Assembly (NCBI RefSeq): GCF_905171775.1
Contig: NC_053494.1
Span: 157,224,456 to 157,288,455, forward strand
Direction: 5' to 3'
Length of the DNA stretch: 64,000 nt
DNA from: Rana temporaria
Lineage: Eukaryota > Chordata > Amphibia > Anura > Ranidae
Shown here piece by piece: positions 55,559 to 64,000 of the stretch. Each line of letters begins with the position of its first letter. Position 1 is the stretch's first letter. The notes under the pieces were generated by a model. The model saw only the letters and a program-made list of their open reading frames with translations. It made no database searches and had not been told where the DNA came from. The position numbers and the translations under genes were made by a program.

Positions 55559-56268
55559 GGCCCGAATTCAGATCCAATTGTGTATCTTTAGGCGGGCGTA
55601 GCGTATCTCCTATACGCTACGCCGCCGTAACTTTGAGAGGCGAGTATGGTATTCAGAAAGATTATGCGATCGAAGTTACGGCGTAGCGTATAAGGGCCGG
55701 CGTAAGCCCACCTAATTCAAATATGGAAGATGTGGGCGTGTTTTATGTAAATTAAGTGTGACCCCACGTAAATGACGTTTCTAACGAACGGGGCATGCGC
55801 CGTCCGTGAACGTATCCCAATGCGCATGCTCCTAATTACGCCGCAAATAGTCAATGCTTTCGACGTGAACGTAACTTACGCAAAGCCCTATTCGCAAACG
55901 ACTTACGCAAACGACGCAAAATTCAACGCTGGCCCGACGTCCATACTTAACATTGGCTACGCCTCATATAGCAGGGGGAACTTTACGCCGGGAAAAGCCT
56001 TACGTAAACGACGTAAAAAAATGCGCCGGGCGAACGTACGTTTCTGAATCGGCGTATCTACCTAATTTGCATATTCAACGCGGAAGTCTAGGGAAGCGCC
56101 CCTAGCGGTCAGCATATATATTGCACCCTAAGATACGACGGTGTAGGAGACTTATGCCGCTCGTATCTAGGCAACATTGAGGCCTATCTGATTCTATGAA
56201 TCGGGCGCCGAGATGCGACGGCCCGCATTCGGAGTTACGACGGCGTATCTCCTTTCTGAATCCGGGCC
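55559..56268. mobile_element. PIF/Harbinger-like MITE with TTA duplication
   Basis: Left GGCCCGAATTCAGATCC, right TTTCTGAATCCGGGCC. TTA at 55556-55558 and 56269-56271 is an exact duplication. Palindromic, CpG-rich interior (ACGCTACGCCGCCGTAACTT). Confidence 0.85.
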
Positions 56269-56484
56269 TTAGACTTTAAGTGGATAAACTTCCTGCATTT
56301 ACACACAGAAGTTTCATCTAAGAAGAAAGTTAGTTACAATGTTTCATGTTGTTACAAACTTGGCAGACTGCCTGGATTTTTTTCTTTACACACACAGAAG
56401 TTTATCCCTTTGATCTAAGAAGGAAGCATCAGTTACAATGTTTAAATACTTGTCTGACTGCCCAGATATTTTCTTTTGACAGCT

Positions 56485-56805
56485 GTTAAAGGGGTTGTAA
56501 AGGTAAAGTTTTTTTCACCTTAATGCATTCTATGCATTAAGGTGAAAAAACATTTGCAGATTAGAGGCCCCCCCGAACCCCCCCTTTACTTACCCGACCC
56601 CTCGAAAGTCCTGCGCCGTGAACATGCAGGATTCTCGGCCGTCTTCCCAGCTCATTCATTGGTTGATTGAAAGCTTGCGCTGCTGTCAAACACATCCAAT
56701 GACGCGGCGTGCCAGGGGGCGGGGCCAAGGGATATAGTCATATATCACGGGAGCATGCCCGCAAGAACTCCACACCATGCGAGCTTGCTTCCTTTAATTT
56801 TCTCC
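56485..56805 (+). mobile_element. TTAA-family half element
   Basis: Begins TTAAAGGGGTTGTAAAGG, with the small hairpin TTCACCTTAATGCATTC/GAATGCATTAAGGTGAA style arms (56515-56550) and a GC-rich stretch with GGGGGCGGGGCC. The mirror end is missing. Confidence 0.55.
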
Positions 56806-56989
56806 ACTTGTATGAAAGAATCGTCAAACTCAGCATTGGAGATTGTCAGGAGGGTTGAATCGAGATCACGATTTTTTAATGATTAATTGTGCAGCTTTAG
56901 CCCAAAGTCAAGTTTTTTGCTTGCTTTCATTGTGACCTGTGTATGACGACATTAACCCCTTCCTGCCTGGTACCCCTTTAAGGCTGGGT

Positions 56990-57232
56990 TCACACTGCAG
57001 TATGGAGCGGCTCACTGTTCACCATTTCAGGTCCGATTTCAGTCCAAATTTTGTAGCTGAATTTAGACCTGAAATGGGCCAGAAGACGCACAGGACTCCT
57101 GTGTAGTTCACACTGAAGCCGCTTTAGAGATGTGTGAACTGATTCCATAGAGAGCCGGTCACAATCTCCTGACATGCAAATTGGATGCAGAGAAACCCAC
57201 GTCGAATTGACAATAGTGTGACCCCAGCCTAA
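56990..57232. mobile_element. MITE with AAGGCTGGGTTCACACTG ends
   Basis: Left AAGGCTGGGTTCACACTGCA, right TAGTGTGACCCCAGCCTAA. About 240 bp, directly abutting the next MITE. Confidence 0.75.
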
Positions 57233-57480
57233 GGCCTCATGCACACTGGATGTTTTTTGACGTTTTTTCAGCAGCTGTTTTTGGCTGTAGACGTTTTTTT
57301 ATACAGTCATTAAACTCTCCATCATGTTATCCTATGTGTCCTTGTACACATAGGCTGTTCTCAGCAGTTTTGGGCAGTGGCGTTTTTGAGCAGTAAAACC
57401 CCCCCCCCCCCCCCAAAACTAGTGGGTTCTGATACGATGATAAACGTCGCACACCATCGTTTTGTAAAATGTTTGATCCA

Positions 57481-58888
57481 TTAACCACTTAAGCCCCGGA
57501 CCTTTAGGCAGCTAAATGCCCAGGCCAGGTTTTGCGATTCGGCACTGCGTCGCTTTAACAGACAATTGTGCGATGTGACTCCCAAACAAAATTGGCGTCC
57601 TTTTTTCCCCACAAATGGAGCTTTCTTTTGGTGGTATTTGATCACCTCTGCGGTTTTTATTTTTTGCGCTATAAACAAAAATAGAGCGACAGTTTTGAAA
57701 AAAATGCTATATTTTTTACTTTTTTCTAGGGTTGTCCAGATACCGATACCAGTATCGGTATCGGGACCGATACCGAGTATTTGCGCTAGTACTCGTACTT
57801 GCACAAATACTCCCGATACCAAAATAGAATACTTTTTTTTTTTTTTGTGACATCGAACGCAAATTGGATGGCACCATTGGATGGCACTGATAGGTGGCAC
57901 TGGCATTGATTGAATGGCACTCATAAATGGATGGCACTGATAGGTGGCACTGGCATTGATTGGGTGGCACTGATGAGATGCACTAATAAGCTGCCTCCCT
58001 GCACTGATGCACTAATGGGCACTGATCTGCACTGATAGGTGGCACTGGCTAGCTGCACTTTTGGGCACTGGCACCGATGAGCTGCACTGACAGTGATCAC
58101 TCCTTCAATGATATGTAGTTTTCCAGTACCGTATGCTAAAAAACAGCCCCACATTCTAAAGAAAATATCTTTGGTCTGTATTGTGGTTTGAAAACGGTCA
58201 CATGACATTAAAAAAATGTATCGGTATTCGGTATCGGCGACTACTTGAAAAAAAGTATCGGTACTTGTACTCTGTCCTAAAAAAGTGGTATCGGGACAAC
58301 CCTACTTTTTTCTATAATAAATATTCCCCAAAAATATATAAAAAAACTTTATTTTTTTCTCAGTTTAGGTCAATACGTATTCTTCTACCTATTTTTGGTA
58401 AAAAAAAAACGCAATAAGCGTTTATCGGTTGGTTTGCGCAAAATTTATTACGTTTTTTATTAATATTTTTTTTTTTTACTACTAATGGCGGCGATCAGCG
58501 ATTTTTTTTTCGTGACTGCGACATTATGGCGGACACTTCGGACAATTTTGGGACCATTGTCATTTTCACAGCAAAAAATGCATTTAAATTGCATTGTTTA
58601 TTGTGAAAATGACAGTTGCAGTTTGGGAGTTAACCACAGGGGGCGCTGAAGGGGTTATGTTTCACCTAGTGTGTGTTTACAACTGTAGGGGGGTGTGGCT
58701 GTAGGAGTGACGTCATCGATTGTGTCTCCCTATAAAGGGGATGACACGATCGATGCAGCCGCCACAGTGAAGCACGGGGAAGCCGTGTTTACATGCGGCT
58801 CTCCCGTTCTTCAGTCCCAGGGACCGATCGCGGGACCCCAGAGGCGATCGGGTCTTGTGGTCCTGGAGCTTCGGGACCCACGGCTGGG
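57481..58888 (+). mobile_element. Family A element, middle level of the nest
   Basis: TTAACCACTTAAGCCCCGGA at the left, then the standard family A landmark order before and after the hAT insertion (TTTTTTGCGCTATAAACA, CTAATGGCGGCGATCAGCG, GTGACGTCATCGATTG). It ends near 58888 in CCCACGGCTGGGTA without the usual AGTGGTTAA, so the right end is lost. Confidence 0.75.
57727..58304. mobile_element. hAT MITE, innermost level, perfect 8-bp duplication
   Basis: Left TAGGGTTGTCCAGATACCGA, right GTATCGGGACAACCCTA. CTTTTTTC is duplicated exactly at 57719-57726 and 58305-58312. Its core holds a degenerate tandem repeat (GGCACTGATAGGTGGCACTG) at 57890-58095. Confidence 0.88.
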
Positions 58889-59179
58889 TAGATATAAACT
58901 TTTTTTTTTTTTCGTAAAAAAACTCAAAAAATTCTAACGCGGAAAAAAGCTATTGCAAAAACTTGGAAAAATCTCACTACAAAGCTACTAGCATTTTAGT
59001 CCAGTGTGCATGAGGCCTAAAGAATAAGTTCATTTTGTTACAAATTCAGGGTGTAACGTGACTGTAGGACTGCCCCCCAATCCCCCCTTGTGACAGCTAG
59101 CCAGGGGGATCTTCTCCTCCACTAACTGTCACGATTGGTGTCTCAGCCCACCCAGCCATGTCATTGATTCAGAGTTCTG

Positions 59180-59643
59180 TTAAAGTGGTTGTAAACCCAA
59201 CCACACAACTTGCACCTACAGGTAAACCTAGATTAAGGCTTACCTGTAGGTGCAAGAAATATTTCCCTAACTTACACGGTTAAGGAGATATTTTTACAGA
59301 AACGGGCACCGATGTCTACGGGGCATGCACGCCGTAGACAACGGCGCAGGCACACTGAGCGAGACGTTTTTGTGAATGGAAAATTCAGGGTTAATGCCGA
59401 ATTTTTGCACATGCGCGGGAGTGACGTCATCGCCGCTCAGGCCAATCACAGCGCTGGAGCGGCGACAACAGGAAGAAGATTGTCGGAGACATGGCGGCGG
59501 AGGGCACAGAGGAGAACTTGGGGGGGTTTGATCTCAGGTAAGTCGATCATAATGAGCTAGTATGCTATGCATACTAGCTCATTATGACTTTCTCTTGCAG
59601 GGTTTAAAAAAAAAAAATGAACGAGGGTTTACTTCCTCTTTAA
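59180..59643 (+). mobile_element. TTAA element with exon-like and intron-like parts
   Basis: TTAAAGTGGTTGTAAACCC at the left, GGGTTTACTTCCTCTTTAA at the right, TTAA at 59180-59183 and 59640-59643. An ATG at 59490 in a good context (GGAGACATGGCGGCGGAG) opens 13 codons to TGA. It is followed by CAG|GTAAGT and, 63 nt on, TTGCAG. A terminal hairpin (TTGCACCTACAGGTAAACC/TTACCTGTAGGTGCAAG) lies at the left. It is a repeat, so the exon-like layout is probably mimicry. Confidence 0.7.
59538..59600 (+). ncRNA. 63-nt GT-AG hairpin, mirtron-like
   Basis: Begins GTAAGT and ends CTTTCTCTTGCAG. Between them CATAATGAGCTAGTATGC and GCATACTAGCTCATTATG form a perfect 18-bp stem around a 3-nt loop. A diverged relative of the hairpin lies at 63852-63889. 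Whether it is spliced or processed is unknown. Confidence 0.35.
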
Positions 59644-60166
59644 AGCGGGAGTTCACCCATTTATAATTTTTTTTTTTTTTCTCCCCTTAGCTTCCTGCTC
59701 GTTCGGTCTAGGGGAATCGGCTATTTGTATTAAAATATGAGCAGTACTTACCCGTTTTCGAGCTGCATCTTCTTCCGTCGCTTCCGGGTATGGGTCTTCG
59801 GGAGCGGGCGTTCCTTCTTGATTGACAGCCTTCCGAGAGGCTTCCGACGGTCGCATCCATCGCGTCACTCGTAGCCGAAAGAAGCCGAACGTCGGTGCGG
59901 CTCTATACTGCGCCTGCGCACCGACGTTCGGCTTCTTTCGGAAAATCGTGACGCGATGGATGCGACCGTCGGAAGCCTCTCGGAAGACTGTCAATCAAGA
60001 AGGAACGCCCATTCCCGAAGCCCATACCCGGAAGCGACGGAGAGGATGCATCTCGTAAACGGGTAAGTACTGCACATATTTTAAAACAACTAGCCGATTC
60101 CCCTAGTAAAAACGAGCAGGAATCTAAGGGGGAAAAGTGCCCTCTAAGGGTGAACCCCCGCTTTAA
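59640..60166. mobile_element. TTAA fold-back MITE (family B), sharing TTAA with its neighbour
   Basis: TTAAAGCGGGAGTTCACCC at the left, GGGTGAACCCCCGCTTTAA at the right. Long GC-rich arms pair GCCGAACGTCGGTGCG with CGCACCGACGTTCGGC. The left TTAA is also the right TTAA of the 59180 element. Confidence 0.85.
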
Positions 60167-60480
60167 TGGGAAACTAAAAGAATCCGCAGCCATTGAGCAT
60201 ATCGGCTTGTAGTTCTCTAGAACTACAATGGCACTTTAGGTAGTTCATTGTTTCTTCCTGTCATTGTGTAACTGTCTGCCCATATGTAGTACGGGTTGAC
60301 GGCTCACGTTGAATCTGCAGGAGACCTGCATGGCACCAGCGATTTGGTCATTGCTGGCGTGATGCTTTCCAGGCTCCTAAAACAAAAATAATGGTAAAAG
60401 GTGTTTTTTTTTTTTTTTTATTATTCCTGCAAAAAAAGTACATTTTATTAAAAATTCTTTTTTTTTATTTTTTATTCTTT
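60167..60480. other. Unassigned spacer
   Basis: No gene or element end recognised. Confidence 0.4.
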
Positions 60481-60900
60481 AAGGCCTTGTGCACACAGGA
60501 CTTTTTGCTAACTCTTCCAGAAGCCTTTCCTCCTGGCAGCAGTGTTTTGGCACGCTAGTGTGTAACATGTTTCAGCACATTTACAGGCATCAAGCGCTTG
60601 GGCGTTGTTCATTTCATTGGCCAAAATAATAATAATTTATTCTGGCCATTGAAATTAATTAAGTGCTAAGCGTGCCTAGTGTTAATGTGCTTTTCACATC
60701 TGAGTGATTTTCTGCTTGAAGCTTGCAGCTCTAAAACGCTCAACAAGCCCAATCCCATTCATTTCAATGGCTCCTGTTCACATATGAGCGTTCTGTCTCC
60801 TGAAACAAAACACCTGTCGCTCAAAAAAGTACATGAGCTTCTTTTTGCAGATTGCAAGTGGTTTTGGCCCCATAGACTTTAAAACTTGCCTACTGGACAT

Positions 60901-62219
60901 TTAAACCACTTTCCTGCCCAGGCCAATTTTCAGCGCTGTCGCAATTTGAATGACAATTGTGCAGTAATGCAACACTGTACCCATATGAAATTTGTGTAAT
61001 TTTTATTTCCACACAAATAGAACCTTATTTTGGTAGTATTTAATCACTACTGTGTTTTTTTTTATGTAGTTTGTTATAAATTTAGCAAACAGGTAATTCT
61101 TCTCCTTCACTGATGTGAGCTGTGTTACAGGACGTCAGGTAAATCTGTGGGTGTTGTCACAGACGGGACATACATTTCTGCCTTGTTTAGACAATACACC
61201 AATTGTTATTAGGCGTCGGCTGCAAAAAGAGCCAGAAAAGGTCTAAGGGCGTTGGAAGACTTCAGCTGTTCAGAATGAGGCAATTAAGGCCTCTATAAGT
61301 AATCCAGAGGATTACCACTGATTTGCTGCATCCTGAGGCTTTCTGAGTGAAAGAGAGCAGTAGCTGAAAGTCTTCTGAGGAGGTGAGGAGAAGATAGATT
61401 TTTCTGTGTGATAAAAATCAAGACTATTGTTTTTCTGCTGTATGACCAGCAGTGTCTGCCCAGTACTAGGCTGTGCCAGACTCCATAGATGGGTTCCTGT
61501 GTGGTGAAGATAGACGCCCCAAGTGGCCAGGGTTTATTTTATGTTTGATTTTGTTTATGCTGTTTGGATGCTTGCACTTGTTTCCAGCAAGATGGAAGAA
61601 TAAACCAAAATCTTTGTTTTCAACCGTCTTCGACTGCCTGTCTGTATAAATTCAGTGTGTAGTGAACCCATCCAAAGGGGTCACACACCCCGCTACCGAG
61701 CTAACCCCTTAGAGCTGATAAGGCTGCACTGGTGGGCACTGATTAGGATACACTAAAAGGTGGCGCTGATGGGCATTGAGAGGTGGCGCTGATGGGCGGA
61801 ACTGACAGGTGACACTGATTGACAGCACTGATGGACACTGATAGGTGGCACTGATTGGCAGCACTGATAGGTGACACTGGTGGGCACTAATAGGCAGGCA
61901 CTGAGGCAGGGACCGATGTCCCTGTAACAGGAGCCAGTTACCGGCTTTCTGCTTCTCTCCTCATGCTGATTGTGAGGGGAAAAAAAGCCGATAACCGGCT
62001 TGTTTACTTCCGTGATCAGCTTTCTTTGGCTGACAGCTGATCACGTGGTAAAGGGCCCACTGTGATTGGCTCTTTACCCTGCTCTGCGATCAGCCGAGTT
62101 GGAAAGGGCTCGGCAGTCACAGAGCGCGATCACGGGTGGATGTCTATTGACACCATCCTTACACTAGAAGCCCAAGCTGTAGCTGTCATTCAGCTATATC
62201 GCGGGCTGGAAGTGGTTAA
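60901..62219 (+). mobile_element. Diverged family A-like TTAA element
   Basis: TTAAACCACTTTCCTGCCC at the left, GGCTGGAAGTGGTTAA at the right, TTAA at both ends. Contains ACACAAATAGAACCTTATTT as a decayed landmark. It holds a solo LTR and a degenerate GGCACTGATAGGTGG tandem repeat (61720-61905). Confidence 0.65.
61122..61697 (+). mobile_element. 576-bp solo LTR with 5-bp duplication
   Basis: Starts GTGTTACAGGACGTCAGG and ends CACACACCCCGCTACC. GAGCT is duplicated at 61117-61121 and 61698-61702. A TATAAG box at 61294-61299 and the poly(A) signal AATAAA at 61599-61604 give plus orientation. No internal region, so a recombined LTR; Gypsy-type is likely but unproven. Confidence 0.75.
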
Positions 62220-62541
62220 GCATTTTACAAGCGTTTTATTGCTTATTTTCTGCTCAAACAGCAGCTCTTCACCACTGATTTCCTCTCCCTCTCCTTCCCC
62301 TAGTACTTTCTATTGGCTAAACAAAAACTGTAAAACGCTTGTAATACTCTTCTAAAACCGCTAAAAAACTCTCAAATTAAAATGTCAGTAAATCGCTACA
62401 CTCAGATGTGAATGCAGCCTGAGATGCGTTTATAAGCATCAAGACCTTTTTCTGCCCAAACTCTGCTGCTTCTGGATGCACTGGCAGGGTTTTTTTTGCC
62501 TCTAAACTCTTCTACCACTAAACTCCTCTAAAAGCCTATTA

Positions 62542-63269
62542 GCTAGATTCAGTAAGAGTTAGGCCGGCATATCAGTAGATACGCCGACCTAACTCGGAAT
62601 CTGCGCCGTCCTAAGTTTAAGTGTATTCTCAAACAGAGATACACTTAAATCTATCTAAGATACGACGGCTTGCGCCGTCTTATCTTAGGGTGCAATATTT
62701 AGGCTGGCTGCTAGGTGGCGCTTCCATTAAGTTTGGCGTAGAATATGTAAATCACTAGATACACCTATTCACGAACATACGCTTGCCCGTCGCAGTAAAG
62801 ATACGCCGTTTACGTAAGGCATTTTCAGCCGTAAAGTTATTCCATCAAATAGCTGGACTAGTAATGTTAAGTATAGGCGTCGTTCCCGCGTCGAAATGTG
62901 AAATTTTTACGTTGTTTGCGTAATTCGTCCGTGAATAGGACTGGACGTAATTTACGTCCAAGTTGAAACCAATACGTCCTTGCGGCGTACTTTGCCGCAA
63001 TGCACACTGGGATATGTACATGGACTGCGCACGCGCCGTTCTTAAAAAACGTCAATCACGTCGGGTCACAGTTAATCAACATAAAACACGCCCCCCACAT
63101 CCTCATTTGAATTTGGCGCGCTTCTCTGCGCCTATTCACGCTATGCCGCCTTAACTTAGCAGTCAAGTACTTTGTGAATACAGTACTTGCCTAGCTAACT
63201 TACGGTGGCGTAGTGTAAATACGATACGCTACGCCGCCGCAAAGATGCGGTGGTCTATTTGAATCCAGC
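62542..63269. mobile_element. PIF/Harbinger-like MITE (GCTAGATTCAG end)
   Basis: Left GCTAGATTCAGTAAGAG, right ATTTGAATCCAGC. CpG-rich palindromic interior (AAGATACGACGGCTTGCGCCG) like 721-1444. TTA precedes it and TAT follows. Confidence 0.7.
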
Positions 63270-63539
63270 TATATGTGTGCATGGACAGATAGGCCAACAC
63301 ACAGGGGCGCTTAGAGGTCAGATAGAAAGAACTGGCACACGTCCCTAGGAGCAGCTGAAAAATGTCCAGTGTGCACGAGGCCTAAACAGTTCTTAGTGGC
63401 CCGGGGGCAGGAAGGATCGGCGATCATAACCACTATCACAATGATCACATGGTCAGAAGCCGTTCCTGCCAGCTATCGATCTTTAGTCCGAACCGAGCGC
63501 TCTCTGACAGCTTGGTCTTTGTGCTTGGAGTGGAAAAGA

Positions 63540-63840
63540 AAAAGAGCGGAGGGCGCACCGACCTCGTGTGATACTGATAAAAAATATTTATTCCAATAAT
63601 AAAATCAATGGTTATACTCACAAAATTGGAGTTAAAAACAGGCTTTAAAAATGAATACAGCAGATATCCAGCATCGTCAGTGGAACACGAATAATCGTTT
63701 GAACCAATCGGTAGAAGTAAAAGCTGACGCGTTTCGGAGTGGGCAGTGAGCGTGCTCTCCTAAACATCAGCCTCCGAGCCACTAATATGTGTAAGAGCCC
63801 ACATACGTGTTGGGCGCTGGAGGGCTTTGTTCCAAGATAA
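63540..63840 (-). mobile_element. Retroelement relic with GAAACGCGTC motif
   Basis: On the minus strand GAAACGCGTC (63726-63735) is followed by AT-rich sequence with AATAAATATTTTTTATCAG and then GAGGTCGGTGCGCCC, an order that parallels the 5469-5829 unit. No coding sequence; boundaries approximate. Confidence 0.4.
63726..63770 (-). ncRNA. Weak hammerhead-like motif
   Basis: Minus strand has CTGATG (63765-63770), a possible GGAG/CTCC stem II and GAAACGCGTC. A9 is T and no stem I complement is adjacent, so it is a partial match only. Confidence 0.25.
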
Positions 63841-63851
63841 GTATTTCATAA

Positions 63852-63889
63852 TGTGCTAGCATGTGATGCATGCTAGCACATTATGCCCT
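63852..63889. repeat. Hairpin related to the 59538-59600 hairpin
   Basis: CATAATGTGCTAGCATG and CATGCTAGCACATTATG pair perfectly. AAGATAAGT stands upstream where the other copy has the CAG|GTAAGT donor, so the donor-like site is lost here. Confidence 0.6.
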
Positions 63890-64000
63890 TTTATTTTATT
63901 TTTACGTGCCGTGGTTTACTACAGTTTTCACCATATGAAATGATGTTCTGTTTTGATGCTGACATTGATTTAAACATTTTTAGGTTAATGTTAATTCAGA

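Larger units (their letters stand above)
55216..56899. mobile_element. hAT element with perfect 8-bp duplication, nested MITE
   Basis: Left TAGAGCTGCACGATTCTGGC, right ATTAATTGTGCAGCTTTA. GCCCAAAG is exactly duplicated at 55208-55215 and 56900-56907. It carries a Harbinger-like MITE (55559-56268) and a TTAA repeat piece near 56485. This is the clearest copy of the family in the window. Confidence 0.88.
57231..59020. mobile_element. Outer MITE of a three-level nest
   Basis: Left AAGGCCTCATGCACACTGGA, right TCCAGTGTGCATGAGGCCT, a near-perfect terminal repeat 1.8 kb apart. Inside lies a family A element, itself split by a hAT MITE. The same outer family recurs at 60481-63383. Confidence 0.8.
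60481..63383. mobile_element. Outer MITE (AAGGCCTTGTGCACAC) with nested elements
   Basis: Left AAGGCCTTGTGCACACAGGA, right TCCAGTGTGCACGAGGCCT. Same family as 57231-59020. It holds an old family A-like element with an LTR inside it, and a Harbinger-like MITE. Confidence 0.7.

Noticed and set aside
59490..59531. ATG with good context as a real coding exon
   Set aside because: Stops after 13 codons and lies within a TTAA repeat element.
1..64000. tRNA, rRNA, snRNA genes and bacterial-type operons
   Set aside because: No convincing cloverleaf, A/B box pair or rRNA-like stretch noticed on reading; a tRNAscan-SE or Infernal run would be decisive. Genome style is clearly vertebrate.

Overview
This window looks like nuclear DNA of an amphibian, most likely a ranid-type frog. 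It is crowded with short inverted-repeat DNA transposons (hAT, PIF/Harbinger-like, TA-flanked and TTAA-flanked types), a decayed Tc1 element, an L1/Tx1-type LINE relic, solo LTRs and hammerhead-bearing retroelement relics. I see no complete protein-coding gene. The long open frames are by-products of tandem repeats. The organism call rests on remembered repeat style, not on a database search.

Layout. 1-22.1 kb is nested transposon debris: a TTAA-flanked element broken by a MITE and a solo LTR, a 361-bp tandem unit with a hammerhead-like motif, an L1 relic split by two nested MITEs, solo LTRs, an internally deleted Tc1 copy, and a 42-bp minisatellite. 22.16-36.49 kb is one almost uninterrupted tandem array of a 21-bp G-rich, CpG-rich monomer, roughly 680 copies, with higher-order repeats at its distal end. 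It stops against a CpG-rich block (36.49-37.19 kb) carrying Sp1, CCAAT and ETS-type motifs and a possible 5' splice site. This is the best candidate for the promoter and first exon of a real gene, reading rightward.

37.2-53.8 kb returns to nested MITEs, with two further minisatellites (37/124 bp and 35 bp). 53.88-55.09 kb is a low-repeat block rich in homeodomain-type AT motifs, a candidate conserved non-coding element. 55.2-64.0 kb is again nested elements, including three-deep insertions with intact target-site duplications, a 63-nt GT-AG hairpin that resembles a mirtron, and a solo LTR.

If a gene is present, the window would hold its promoter, first exon and part of a long first intron. 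Everything else is explained by repeated rounds of transposition, whose order can be read from the nesting, and by tandem-repeat expansion. The points most worth following are the 14.3-kb array beside a putative promoter, the hammerhead-like tandem unit, the mirtron-like hairpin and the candidate conserved block.
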